DNA from: JAFGJQ01 sp964586145
GTDB lineage: Bacteria; Planctomycetota; Phycisphaerae; UBA1845
DNA length: 64,000 bases
NCBI GenBank assembly: GCA_964586145.1
Contig: CAZPHH010000009.1
Location: forward strand, 1-64,000
Direction: 5' to 3'
Made by a program: the position numbers and the translations under genes
The notes under the pieces: generated by a model
Database searches by the model: none
What the model was told of the DNA's origin: nothing
What the model saw: the letters and a program-made list of their open reading frames with translations, nothing else
Shown here: in pieces, positions 8,714 through 17,664 of the stretch
How the letters are laid out: each line of letters opens with the position of its first letter
How positions within the stretch are numbered: position 1 is the first letter of the stretch

Positions 8714-10078
8714 TCAGACGATGCCCATGTCGATCATGGCGTCCGCCACCTTCAGGAAGCCGGCAATGTTGGCGCCCACGACGTAGTTTCCGGGATGCCC
8801 GTACTCCTCCGCTTTTTCCAGGCAATTCCGGTGGATGTTCGTCATGATTCGTCGGAGGTAGCCGTCCACCTCCTCACGCGACCAGGACAGCCGCTGGGAG
8901 TTCTGCGACATCTCCAGGCCCGAGACGGCCACGCCGCCGGCGTTGGCAGCCTTGCCGGGTCCGTAGAGGATTCCGGCTTCCAGGAAGATGTCCACCGCCT
9001 CCGGCGTGGAGGGCATGTTGGCGCCTTCACATACGCAGCCGCAGCCGTTTTTCACCAAGTGGGCGGCATCTTCGCCGTTGATCTCATTCTGCGTTGCGCC
9101 GGGCAGGGCGACGTCACACGGAACGGCCCAGAGCGGATTGCTCGTGGCCCCGGGCTCCACCGCCCGATACTCCGCCTGCGGGTACTTGTCGGTGTATTCC
9201 CTCATCCGACCGCGGCGGCAGTTCTTCAGGTCCATCACGAAGTCTAGCTTCTCGCGGTCGATGCCACTCGGGTCGTAGACAAAGCCGCTGGAATCCGAGA
9301 GCGTCAGGATCTTGCCGCCCAGCTTGAGCACTTTCTCGGCGGCGAACTGGGCCACGTTTCCCGATCCGGAGAGTACGCAGCGTTTGCCCTCCAGGCCCAG
9401 TCCGCGTGTCTTGAGCATTTCTGAGGCGAAATAGACCTGTCCGTACCCGGTTGCCTCCGGACGAATGAGGCTGCCGCCCCAGTTCAGCCCTTTGCCGGTG
9501 AGCACGCCCTCAAACCGATTCACGATGCGCTTATACTGCCCGAAGAGGTAGCCGATTTCCCGGCCGCCCACGCCGATGTCACCGGCCGGAACGTCGGTGT
9601 CGGCGCCAATATGCCGGAAGAGCTCCGTCATGAAGCTCTGGCAGAACCGCATGACCTCCATGTCGCTCTTGCCCTTGGGGTCGAAGTCCGACCCGCCCTT
9701 CCCGCCGCCCAGGGGCAGCGTGGTCAGGGCGTTCTTGAAGATCTGCTCAAAGCCCAGGAACTTGATGATGCCCAGGTTGACCGACGGGTGAAAGCGCAGC
9801 CCGCCCTTGTACGGCCCGATCGCGGAGTTGAACTCCACCCGGAACCCCCGGTTCACCTCCACGTCGCCACGGTCGTTCACCCAGGGCACGCGGAAAAGGA
9901 CCACCCGCTCCGGCTCGACCAGCCGCTCCAGGATGCTCGCCTTGCGATACTCCGGGTGCCGTTCGATCGCGGGCATGATGGATTCCACGACCTCGCGCAC
10001 CGCCTGCAGAAACTCCTTCTGCTCCGGGTTCCTGGCCCGGACGTTCGTCATGAAGGCGTCCACCGCAGTTGACGACAT
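8714..10078 (-). CDS. gdhA: NADP-type glutamate dehydrogenase
   Basis: 454-residue hexameric-type glutamate dehydrogenase, catalysing 2-oxoglutarate + NH4+ + NADPH to glutamate. Motifs include KGGLRFHPSVNL (substrate lysines), PLGGGKGGSDFDPKGKSD (catalytic Lys), GDIGVGGREIGYLFGQYKR, and the Rossmann segment VLSGSGNVAQFAAEKV. Sequence and length fit the NADP-dependent GdhA of E. coli (447). The start at 10078 is set by the GGAGGAGAC Shine-Dalgarno; the open frame continues upstream without homology. Confidence 0.95.
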   Translation of the reverse strand: MSSTAVDAFMTNVRARNPEQKEFLQAVREVVESIMPAIERHPEYRKASILERLVEPERVVLFRVPWVNDRGDVEVNRGFRVEFNSAIGPYKGGLRFHPSVNLGIIKFLGFEQIFKNALTTLPLGGGKGGSDFDPKGKSDMEVMRFCQSFMTELFRHIGADTDVPAGDIGVGGREIGYLFGQYKRIVNRFEGVLTGKGLNWGGSLIRPEATGYGQVYFASEMLKTRGLGLEGKRCVLSGSGNVAQFAAEKVLKLGGKILTLSDSSGFVYDPSGIDREKLDFVMDLKNCRRGRMREYTDKYPQAEYRAVEPGATSNPLWAVPCDVALPGATQNEINGEDAAHLVKNGCGCVCEGANMPSTPEAVDIFLEAGILYGPGKAANAGGVAVSGLEMSQNSQRLSWSREEVDGYLRRIMTNIHRNCLEKAEEYGHPGNYVVGANIAGFLKVADAMIDMGIV

Positions 10079-10632
10079 GTGTCTCCTCCTTCTCCTGTCC
10101 GGACCGCGCCGGCACAGTACGAACACCTTTCCCGGCACCCGCCCCCCGGGGCCGCGATCTGCGCAAGCCCCCCCTGCCCGAACCTACCGGTTCGAAGCAC
10201 CGACCATCACGCGGCTCGGATACCACCCGGGGTGGATGCTGCGCCCAAACGCGAGGGACATTATACCCGCGACCCCGCGTGGCGCCCCGGGGTTTCGGTC
10301 CGCCGGCCCGCGCATCGTCCTATGCAGTCTGCGTGGGCATGGTGCCCGGGCACTCTACGCACTCCGGTCTTTGGCCGGCGCAGACCGGGGTCCGGACGAA
10401 AGGCCTTCCCGCCGTCGCACCCGCTGCAGGGCAGGGCGATCGTGGGGACCCTCGACGCCGGCGCTGCCCGTTGGCGTAAATGGCGCAACCACCGCCAGTT
10501 CCCCTTCGTACCTGGCATTCCCCTTCGGGACTGGCATCGGTCCGCGGTGAAATTGCCCAGGGGGTGTGGATGCAACCGCCCGGGGTTGCTACATTACCCG
10601 CCCAGAGGTTTCTGGAAGGAGGAGCATGAACC
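10079..10632. other. Divergent intergenic region gdhA / pfp
   Basis: 554 bases between the divergent gdhA and phosphofructokinase starts. On the minus strand a TATAAT (10260-10265) could be a -10 for gdhA, about 180 bases before its start, without a recognisable -35. An inverted repeat CGAACC-TAC-CGGTTCG is centred near 10190. No tRNA cloverleaf or gene is supported. Confidence 0.5.
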
Positions 10633-12018
10633 GTGGGTACACCCTGTCTGGGCATTCTGGTGGGCGGCGGACCCGCCCCGGGCATCAACGGCGTCATCAG
10701 CGCCGCGGCGATCGAGGCGATCAACAGCGGGATGCGGGTCATCGGCCTGTACGACGGCCTGCGCTGGCTGGCCGGCAAGGAGTTCGACGTTGCGCATCAC
10801 ACCATCGAGTTGACGATCCCCCTGGTGGCGCGGGTGCATTTCGACGGCGGATCGATCCTGCGAACCTCTCGAACCAGCCTTCTGGACGACAAGAAGCTCA
10901 AGACGTCCACGGTGGTGGCGGCGGACCCGGAGAAGGTCAAGCGGGTCATGGCCCGCCTGGAGCTCCTCGGCATCACGCACCTGCTGACGATCGGCGGTGA
11001 CGACACCGCACTCAGCGCCCGGATCACCGCGGAGGCATCGCGGGGCAAAATCCGGGTCGTCCACTGTCCCAAGACCATCGACAACGACCTTCCGTTGCCC
11101 GGCGACCTTCCCACGTTCGGATACAACACCGCCCGGCACCATGGAGCGATCCTCGTCAAGAACCTGATGCAGGATTCCAAGACGACGGACCGTTGGTACA
11201 TCGTGGTGGCCATGGGCCGCAACGCCGGCTTCCTGGCCCTGGGCATCGGAAAGTCCGCGGGCGCCACCCTCACCCTGATCCCGGAGGAGTTCCGCGACAA
11301 GGTGACCGTCGCGCAGGTGTGCGACGTTATCGAGGGCGCAATTCTCAAGCGGCGCGCGATGGGGCGACACGACGGCGTGGCCGTCCTTGCGGAGGGCCTG
11401 GCGTACCGATTCGGCGACCGGGTCGAACTCGAACGCATCCTGGGCTGTGAAGTCCCGGTGGACGCCGCCGGTCACCCGCGACTCGCGGAGTTCCCTCTCC
11501 AGGACGTCATCCGCAAAGAGCTGGTCAGGCGGTTTCGCGACCGCGGCGACAAGACCACGATTGTATCCGGCACTCTCGGCTACGAACTCCGCTGCGCCGA
11601 GCCGACCCCGTTCGACATGGCGTACTGCCGCGACCTCGGCCACGGGGCGATCCGCATGTTGCTGGATACCGAGGCGAACTATCCGCTGGGCGTGATGGTT
11701 ACGCTCCAGGGCGGGCACCTCAAGCCGATGTTCTTCGAGGAGATGGTGGATCCGCAGACCAACCGGACGCGCGTCCGCCAGGTGGACATCTCCTCCGACT
11801 CCTACCGCGTCGCCCGGGCGTACATGCTCCGCCTGAACAAGAGGGACTTCGAATCGCCCGAATTCGTGCAGAAGATGGCCGGGCACGCGAAGCTCAGCGA
11901 GGCGGAATTCCGCAAGCGGTTCTTCCCCGTTGTGGACGGCACGATCTGCCTGGACCCGCCGGCGGAAGGACCCCAGCCGTTTCTGAATCTGCTTCGCAAT
12001 GGCCAGACGGAACCGTGA
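10633..12018 (+). CDS. pfp: 6-phosphofructokinase, PPi-dependent type
   Basis: 461-residue phosphofructokinase converting fructose-6-phosphate to the 1,6-bisphosphate. Two diagnostic positions point to pyrophosphate as the phosphoryl donor: GGDDT (Asp where ATP enzymes have Gly104) and PKTIDND (Lys in place of Gly124). MGRNAGFLALGI and the substrate loop are present. At 461 residues it belongs to the long bacterial PPi-PFK group. The GTG at 10633 is used, with AGGAGG ten bases upstream; the nearby ATG at 10626 is in another frame. PPi use makes the step reversible. Confidence 0.9.
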   Translation: MGTPCLGILVGGGPAPGINGVISAAAIEAINSGMRVIGLYDGLRWLAGKEFDVAHHTIELTIPLVARVHFDGGSILRTSRTSLLDDKKLKTSTVVAADPEKVKRVMARLELLGITHLLTIGGDDTALSARITAEASRGKIRVVHCPKTIDNDLPLPGDLPTFGYNTARHHGAILVKNLMQDSKTTDRWYIVVAMGRNAGFLALGIGKSAGATLTLIPEEFRDKVTVAQVCDVIEGAILKRRAMGRHDGVAVLAEGLAYRFGDRVELERILGCEVPVDAAGHPRLAEFPLQDVIRKELVRRFRDRGDKTTIVSGTLGYELRCAEPTPFDMAYCRDLGHGAIRMLLDTEANYPLGVMVTLQGGHLKPMFFEEMVDPQTNRTRVRQVDISSDSYRVARAYMLRLNKRDFESPEFVQKMAGHAKLSEAEFRKRFFPVVDGTICLDPPAEGPQPFLNLLRNGQTEP

Positions 12019-12100
12019 TGCCGCCGGGGTGACCCGGACGCTTCGCCGTTTCTCGACCTGGGCCCCGGTGCGCCGACCGCAGGTCGGGAATCGCAGCGCC

Positions 12101-13216
12101 TCATTCCTCCGGGATCGGCCGCGTACCCTGCACCGGCCCGACCACGGAGTGATACTTGAACTCGACGTATCCCTGTCGCTCGAACTTCGCGGCCAGGCGC
12201 CGCAGGGTATCGATCAGGTCGGTCAGCCTCTCCAGGGACACGCGCATGGCCTCGTACAGCCGGGCGTCCCGCAGGAGCAGGCCCAGGGTCCCCTCGCCCT
12301 CGGCCATCTGAACGGCCACTCGGTTCAGGGTACTCGTTAGCTCCGCCGTGCCATCCAGCACGGGGCCCAGCCGGTTGATCTGTCCGCGTACGTCCTGCAC
12401 CGCCAATTGGAGTTCGTCCGAGATCTGCCGGACATCCGTCTTGAGCGTGGCCGCGGTCTCCCGCAGGTCCGCGAAGGTCTGCTTGCCGTCCGCCGTCATG
12501 TCGCGGATGTTCTCCACGGACTGCTTCACACCCGCCTTGAATTCCGGATCGCCCATGATGTCGTTCCAGTGCCGTAGCGTCTCGTCGAACCGCTGCACCA
12601 CCGTATGGAGAGTGGCGGTGATCCGCCGGGCGGAGGCCGCCGGATCGTCCACTTCCCTGATGGTGCGTTTTTCCAGCAGATCGTGCAGGTCGGCGGCCAC
12701 AGGCCGGAGGTCCGCGGCGAGGTTCCCGATTTCCAGGCCGGTGCGCTCGAGCGTGGGCATGAGTGTCGGCGGGAGAATGTCCGCCAGCGGATTGCCCATC
12801 TCGCCTCGAATGCCCGCGCCTTCCCGTGGGAGCATGACCAACTCTTTGTCTGTGGTGGGCACCGCCAGCTCGATCCGGGTCCGGCCAATGCCGATGGGTG
12901 AGGTCAGGATGATGGCCCGGGTGCCCTTTGGGATTTCGTACTGGTTTCGGATCAGGGCTATGATCTTGACGCCCTCGTAGGGCTTCTTGGCATTCACGAA
13001 TTCGGTGCGTCCCACCCGCCCGACCTCGACGCCGTTCATGTTGATGGGCGTGCCCTCCTGCACACCGGAAAGCTGGTTCACCCGAACGGAGAGTTCATAT
13101 TCCGCCCCCCCCAGCCACGTCGGGTGCTCGCCGAACAGGACCATCAACGTGGCGGCGGTACCCAGGCCCGCCAGCATGAAGAACCCGACCAGCACATTCC
13201 GCCTGAACTCGCTCAT
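12101..13216 (-). CDS. mlaD: MlaD/MCE-family lipid-transport substrate-binding protein
   Basis: 371-residue periplasmic MCE protein of the phospholipid-transport ABC system. One N-terminal membrane anchor (about residues 8-28) precedes an MCE domain (about 38-115: YELSVRVNQLSGVQEGTPINMNGVEVGRV), followed by a long helical region predicted to form coiled coil and the lipid tunnel needle. It is the last gene of mlaE-mlaF-mlaD on the minus strand, overlapping mlaF by ATGA (13213-13216). Longer than E. coli MlaD (183) owing to the C-terminal helices, as in PqiB/LetB-like or actinobacterial MCE proteins. Confidence 0.9.
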   Translation of the reverse strand: MSEFRRNVLVGFFMLAGLGTAATLMVLFGEHPTWLGGAEYELSVRVNQLSGVQEGTPINMNGVEVGRVGRTEFVNAKKPYEGVKIIALIRNQYEIPKGTRAIILTSPIGIGRTRIELAVPTTDKELVMLPREGAGIRGEMGNPLADILPPTLMPTLERTGLEIGNLAADLRPVAADLHDLLEKRTIREVDDPAASARRITATLHTVVQRFDETLRHWNDIMGDPEFKAGVKQSVENIRDMTADGKQTFADLRETAATLKTDVRQISDELQLAVQDVRGQINRLGPVLDGTAELTSTLNRVAVQMAEGEGTLGLLLRDARLYEAMRVSLERLTDLIDTLRRLAAKFERQGYVEFKYHSVVGPVQGTRPIPEE

Positions 13217-14031
13217 GATCCGACTCCGTTTCGCAGGCTGCGCAGGTCCGCCGCAGACGCCCGCCCTTCCACGAACCGGCGGACCCGCTCATCCTTCGAG
13301 GCTGCCAGCGCATCCGGCGTGCCGTCGAAGATGAAGCGCCCGTCGTGCAGCATGATGATCCGGTCCCCGACCTTGCGAGCACTGGCCATGTCGTGCGTCA
13401 CGACGACGCCCGTCACGCCCATCTCCCGCTTGAGCTTGAGGATCAGCTCGTTGATCACGTCGGCCCGCACCGGATCTAATCCTGTTGTGGGCTCGTCGTA
13501 TAGTACGACTTCCGGGTCCAGAGCGATGGCACGGGCCAGGGCCACGCGTTTCTTCTGCCCGCCCGACAACTCCGCCGGGCGCTTGCCCTGGATTCCGTCC
13601 AACCCCACCATCCGCAGCTTCTCCGACACGATCCGCGACACGTCCGCCGGGGAGCGACGCGTATGCTCGATCACGGGAAAGGCGAGGTTCTCCGCCACGG
13701 TCAGCGAGTCAAACAGCGCCCCGAGTTGAAACAGAAAGCCGAACCGTTGTCGCAGTCGATCGAGCTGCCGGATGTTCATCCGGTCCACCCGGTCTCCCCG
13801 GAATCGCACCTCTCCGTGGTCGGGCCGCAGCAGGCCCACCATATGCTTGAGAATGACGCTCTTGCCCGCTCCGGACTCGCCGATCACGACCATGGTCTCG
13901 CCCGCCCGCAGGGAGAGGTCCACGCCTTGCAGCACGCGCTGGGCGCCGAACGCCTTATGCACGTTGGCGAATCGAATAACGGGCACGCCATCGGCGTCCC
14001 CCCCGGGACCCTGCGACACGGCAAAACTCAT
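13213..14031 (-). CDS. mlaF: ABC transporter ATP-binding protein MlaF
   Basis: 272-residue ATPase of the Mla lipid transporter. Walker A GESGAGKS (near residue 54), Q-loop FLFQLGALF, signature LSGGQKKRVALARA, Walker B VVLYDEPTTGLDP and switch His in VVTHD are all intact. The PTTGLDPVRADVI segment and GALFDSLTV are typical of MlaF. It starts 12 bases after the permease gene and overlaps mlaD by four bases, so the three are surely co-transcribed. The presence of Mla supports an outer membrane. Confidence 0.94.
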   Translation of the reverse strand: MSFAVSQGPGGDADGVPVIRFANVHKAFGAQRVLQGVDLSLRAGETMVVIGESGAGKSVILKHMVGLLRPDHGEVRFRGDRVDRMNIRQLDRLRQRFGFLFQLGALFDSLTVAENLAFPVIEHTRRSPADVSRIVSEKLRMVGLDGIQGKRPAELSGGQKKRVALARAIALDPEVVLYDEPTTGLDPVRADVINELILKLKREMGVTGVVVTHDMASARKVGDRIIMLHDGRFIFDGTPDALAASKDERVRRFVEGRASAADLRSLRNGVGS

Positions 14032-14043
14032 GGCAAACGCACG

Positions 14044-14862
14044 TCAGATCAACGCCTTGAAACCGAACAACCCCTTGTAGACGCCCTGCGCAAAAGTCGC
14101 CACGAAGAAGTCGATCACCAGAATCACGATGAAGTTGGCCACGAAGGAGTCGGTGCAGGCTTTCCCGACACCCTCCGCCCCGGGCCTGCAGTAGAACCCC
14201 TTGTAACAGGCGATGGTCCCGATACTGCCCCCGAAGAGCAGGCTCTTGACCAGCCCCACCCCCACGTCCCATTTCTCGATGGCCTCGGCCGTCCAGTACC
14301 AGTACGGGCCCGACGGAACGTCCTTCACCACGACCGCGATGAACCAGCCCGCCAGGCAACCCGCCAGGTCGCAGAAAAACGTCAGCAGCGGGGTCAGAAG
14401 CAGGCAGGCCAGAAACCGCGGAACCACCAGGTGCCGGACCGGGTCGGCCCCCATGACCCGGTACGCATCCAGTTGTTCCGTCACGTTCATCGTGCCCAGT
14501 TCGGCGGTCAGGGCCCCGCCCACCCGACCGGCCAGCATCACGCCCGCCAGGACCGGCCCCAGTTCCTTGACCAGGGTCAGGTTCAGGAGCATGCCCATTT
14601 GCTCCTGGAAACCGGCCGCCGCCAACTGGTCATACGCCTGGACGGCCAGCACCAGGCCCACGAAGACGCCGGTGATCAGCACCACCGGCAGCGTCCGGTT
14701 GCCGACCTCGTAAAACTGAGGCATGACCCGCTGCCAGGTGCGATAGCGGGGCAGGCCCACAAGCGTCCGTTCGAGCATGGTGCCGGTGAAGCACCAGAAC
14801 TGCCCGAAGGACGCAAATGAAGCAACCGCTTTTCCGCCGCAGCGTGCGATCAGGCCCAGCAT
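14044..14862 (-). CDS. mlaE: ABC transporter permease MlaE
   Basis: 272-residue integral membrane permease. The family signatures VGNRTLPVVLITGVFVGLVLAVQ and LGPVLAGVMLAGRVGGALTAELGTM are present, with 5-6 membrane helices; MNVTEQLDAYRVMGADPVRHLVVPR is the conserved cytoplasmic loop that contacts MlaF. The ATG at 14862 gives the family length; the frame is open to 14940 but the extra residues show no homology and no Shine-Dalgarno is clear at either site. First gene of mlaEFD. Confidence 0.92.
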   Translation of the reverse strand: MLGLIARCGGKAVASFASFGQFWCFTGTMLERTLVGLPRYRTWQRVMPQFYEVGNRTLPVVLITGVFVGLVLAVQAYDQLAAAGFQEQMGMLLNLTLVKELGPVLAGVMLAGRVGGALTAELGTMNVTEQLDAYRVMGADPVRHLVVPRFLACLLLTPLLTFFCDLAGCLAGWFIAVVVKDVPSGPYWYWTAEAIEKWDVGVGLVKSLLFGGSIGTIACYKGFYCRPGAEGVGKACTDSFVANFIVILVIDFFVATFAQGVYKGLFGFKALI

Positions 14863-14993
14863 GGTCGTTACGGGGAACCCGCCTCGCGCAACACGTAAAC
14901 CCTGCCGCGACCTTGTAATGGCGACGCCCCGGCGTGTCAATTACATGCCCCAGCGGCACTTGCCCCGATTTGTACCCGCGATATGATCCGCGG

Positions 14994-15719
14994 ATGCTTC
15001 CCGAATCCCCGGACGTATCCGTTGTTGTCCCCGCCTTTCGCGAGGCCCCAAACCTGCGTCCCCTCGCGGAACGCGTCTTCGCCGCAACCCGGGGCGCCGG
15101 GCTGGACGCGGAACTCATCATCGTCGACGACAGTTCAGGGGACGGCAGTGCGGAGATCGTGGCCGATCTCGCCGCCCTGTTTCCGGTCCGCATCATCGTC
15201 CGGACAAACGAACGCGGGCTCAGTTCCGCCGTCCTTCGCGGCTTTCAGGAGGCCCGAGGCCCCTTCCTCGTGGTGATGGACGCCGACCTCTCCCACCCGC
15301 CGGAGGCCATCCCGGACCTGGTTGCCCCCGTTCGTGAGGGCCGGGCGGATTTTGCCCTGGGGTCCCGCTACGTCTCCGGGGGCCACATCGACCAGGACTG
15401 GTCGCTTTTCCGCCACCTGAACAGCCGCATCGCGACCTGGCTGGCTCGTCCCCTCACGTCCGTCCGGGATCCGATGTCCGGCTTCTTCTGCCTGGCCCGC
15501 GCCAGCCTGGAGCGGGCGGCCCCGCTGAATCCCGTCGGGTACAAAATCGCCCTGGAACTGATCGTCAAGACCCGAAGCCGCCGCTGCCTGGAGGTGCCCA
15601 TTTCCTTTGCCGACCGGGCGGCCGGTACCAGCAAACTGACCGCCCGGGAGCAGCTTCGCTATCTTCGCCACCTAGCCCGCTTGTACTGGTTCCGCATTGC
15701 GGGCCCGCAGAAGAGATGA
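14994..15719 (+). CDS. Family 2 glycosyltransferase, dolichol-phosphate mannosyltransferase-like
   Basis: 241-residue GT-A fold enzyme that should transfer a sugar from a nucleotide sugar to a lipid or polyprenyl phosphate. VSVVVPAFREAPNL opens the domain, VDDSSGDGS binds the nucleotide, DADLSHPPE carries the DxD metal site, and the DPMSGFF segment is characteristic of DPM1/polyprenol-phosphate glycosyltransferases. No membrane segment is present, as in yeast-type soluble catalytic subunits without the C-terminal helices. ATG at 14994 precedes the conserved strand; no clear Shine-Dalgarno. Confidence 0.85.
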   Translation: MLPESPDVSVVVPAFREAPNLRPLAERVFAATRGAGLDAELIIVDDSSGDGSAEIVADLAALFPVRIIVRTNERGLSSAVLRGFQEARGPFLVVMDADLSHPPEAIPDLVAPVREGRADFALGSRYVSGGHIDQDWSLFRHLNSRIATWLARPLTSVRDPMSGFFCLARASLERAAPLNPVGYKIALELIVKTRSRRCLEVPISFADRAAGTSKLTAREQLRYLRHLARLYWFRIAGPQKR

Positions 15720-15868
15720 CCAGCGCTTGAGGAACGTCCGGTCGTTCGGGTATGCTGCATGTTTTACCGACGTGGGCTGAGCCGACCCACCGACACAGGA
15801 GGCGTGAGCTGCCCGGTCTCCACCCGGGAGCGCTCCCAGACGACAGGCTGCGGCGGAGTGAACCGGCA

Positions 15869-16828
15869 ATGAATGAATCCCTGCGAATCGTCGTGGCCCT
15901 CGGGGGCAACGCCCTGTCCGACCCGACCCGGCCCGGCAGCGTGGCCGAGCAGTTCGCACGCACGCGCGAGACTTCCATCCCGCTGTGCGATCTGCTGGAA
16001 GAGGGACACCGGCTGCTCATCACGCACGGAAACGGCCCGCAGGTAGGCAGTATTCTCCGGAGGGTCGAGCTGTCGCAGCACGAAGTCCATCCCATTGACC
16101 TGGGCCTCTGCGTGGCCGATTCGCAGGCGGGCATGGGTTACATGATCTGCCAGTGTATGACGAATGAACTGCTCCGCCGCCGCATCGATCGCTACGCCAT
16201 CGCTCTGGTCACCACGGTGCAGGTCGATCCGAACGACCCGGCCTTCACGAACCCCACCAAGCCGATCGGCGCGTTTTGCTCGCCCGACGTCGCACGGCGA
16301 CATATGGCGCAGGACGGCTGGAAGATGGTCGAAGTGCCCGGTAAGGGCTTTCGGCGCGTCGTGCCGTCACCCCGGCCCATCGCCATCAAGCCGCTTCAGC
16401 CCATTAAGGACCTTTTTGACAAGGGCGAGATTCTGGTCGCCTGCGGCGGAGGGGGGATTCCCATTATCTGGCGCGACGGCTGGGGGTATGAAGGACTCGA
16501 GGCGGTCATCGACAAGGACTTGGCGGCCGCCCTGCTGGCCGTCGGGGTGGGGGCGGATCGGCTCGTCATCGTGACCGATCAGGATTGCGTTTACGAGAAT
16601 TTCGGCACACCCGACCAGCGGCCCATCCCACGGCTGACCGTGGAACAGGCGCGACAACGTCTGGAGACGGGTGAGTTTCCCCCCGGCTCCATGGGGCCGA
16701 AGGTGGAGGCGGCCATCCAGTTCCTCACCCAGTCGCCACGGCCCAATGTCAAGACCGTAATTACGTCGTATACCACGTTGGTGGACGCCATCCACGACCG
16801 CGCCGGAACGTGCTTCGTCCGCGTCTGA
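15869..16828 (+). CDS. arcC: Carbamate kinase
   Basis: 319-residue amino-acid-kinase fold enzyme. Carbamate kinase makes ATP from carbamoyl phosphate or, in reverse, carbamoyl phosphate from ammonia and bicarbonate. VVALGGNAL at the N-terminus, ITHGNGPQVG, PSPRPIAI, VACGGGGIP and AVIDKDLAAALLA are diagnostic, and the length matches the family (about 310-320). Start at 15869 with GGAGTG upstream. No arginine deiminase or ornithine transcarbamylase gene lies next to it, so its pathway is not shown by context. Confidence 0.93.
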   Translation: MNESLRIVVALGGNALSDPTRPGSVAEQFARTRETSIPLCDLLEEGHRLLITHGNGPQVGSILRRVELSQHEVHPIDLGLCVADSQAGMGYMICQCMTNELLRRRIDRYAIALVTTVQVDPNDPAFTNPTKPIGAFCSPDVARRHMAQDGWKMVEVPGKGFRRVVPSPRPIAIKPLQPIKDLFDKGEILVACGGGGIPIIWRDGWGYEGLEAVIDKDLAAALLAVGVGADRLVIVTDQDCVYENFGTPDQRPIPRLTVEQARQRLETGEFPPGSMGPKVEAAIQFLTQSPRPNVKTVITSYTTLVDAIHDRAGTCFVRV

Positions 16829-16884
16829 GAGCGGCCCTCATCCGGCCCGGGAGCAGCTCCCCTGCCGGGCCCCGCCTGCATCCG

Positions 16885-17664
16885 CTACTCGTCGATCCGG
16901 CCCCGCTCCACGCGATTTCCGGTGGCTCGGGCCGGGTCCAGCCGGCGCAGCACGCGACGGCGCATGGCCTGGAACGGCTGTGTCAGCCATCGATGCACGT
17001 GGACGTAGACGGGCCGGCGGTACGAGGCCGTCAGGACCTCGGGACTCAACTGGTCCCGGCGTGTCCGCCGCTGGAGCTTGGTCAGGTGATACAGGTCACC
17101 CTGCTGGAAACGCCGCAGCAGCCAGCGAGCCGGCGGGAACCGGCGTGCCCAACGCGGCAGCCGAAACGCGATCTGAAAATCGAAGAGGTACGGCCGACCA
17201 TCTTCCCCGACCAGCACGTTCTCGCACTTCTCGAGGTCCACGTACGCCATGCCGCGAGCATGCATGGCACGGATGGCGTCGTGAAGCCGGGGAAAGAAGT
17301 CATCCGGCACTCGCTCTCCCTTGCGGAGGACGTGCCCGGGCACGAAGTCGTGGGCCGTCGCTCCCCTGCCCCACATACCCACGAACCGCGGCACGGCCTC
17401 CAGGTCCGCCAGCAGGCGAAACATGGCCGCCTCGCGCCGGGCCAGAAACCGACCGGTCCAAGCCATGGGTATCCCAAAAAGAGACACGCGTCGCCCAATC
17501 TTCAGGACAATCTGTCCGTCGGGGCCCCCGTAGAGTCCGGTGGCGGCGAAGAAGTCGTGCTTGAATCCGCGTACATAGGAATACGGATGCCCGTCGATTT
17601 CCACGCTTGGTGGAAAGGATTCTCTTCCCAGCGCACGCAGCCAAGCCGGCACGGTCCTGGTCAA
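16885..17664 (-). CDS. Lipopolysaccharide-kinase/RIO-like protein kinase
   Basis: 259-residue protein with a kinase-like fold of the Kdo/WaaP or RIO type. HDFVPGHVLRKGE is the hinge region, MAYVDLEKCENVLVGEDGRPYLFDFQIAF contains the catalytic-loop Asp (YVDLEKCEN replacing HxDxxxxN) and the metal-binding Asp in DFQ rather than DFG. The C-terminus is rich in Arg and may bind membrane or nucleic acid. Similar proteins phosphorylate lipid A core sugars, but the substrate here is not known. Confidence 0.7.
   Translation of the reverse strand: MTRTVPAWLRALGRESFPPSVEIDGHPYSYVRGFKHDFFAATGLYGGPDGQIVLKIGRRVSLFGIPMAWTGRFLARREAAMFRLLADLEAVPRFVGMWGRGATAHDFVPGHVLRKGERVPDDFFPRLHDAIRAMHARGMAYVDLEKCENVLVGEDGRPYLFDFQIAFRLPRWARRFPPARWLLRRFQQGDLYHLTKLQRRTRRDQLSPEVLTASYRRPVYVHVHRWLTQPFQAMRRRVLRRLDPARATGNRVERGRIDE

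Noticed and set aside
10180..10215. Possible tRNA T-arm (GGTTCGA) between gdhA and pfp
   Set aside because: GGTTCGA occurs but no acceptor stem, D-arm or anticodon arm can be paired around it; it is part of a simple inverted repeat.
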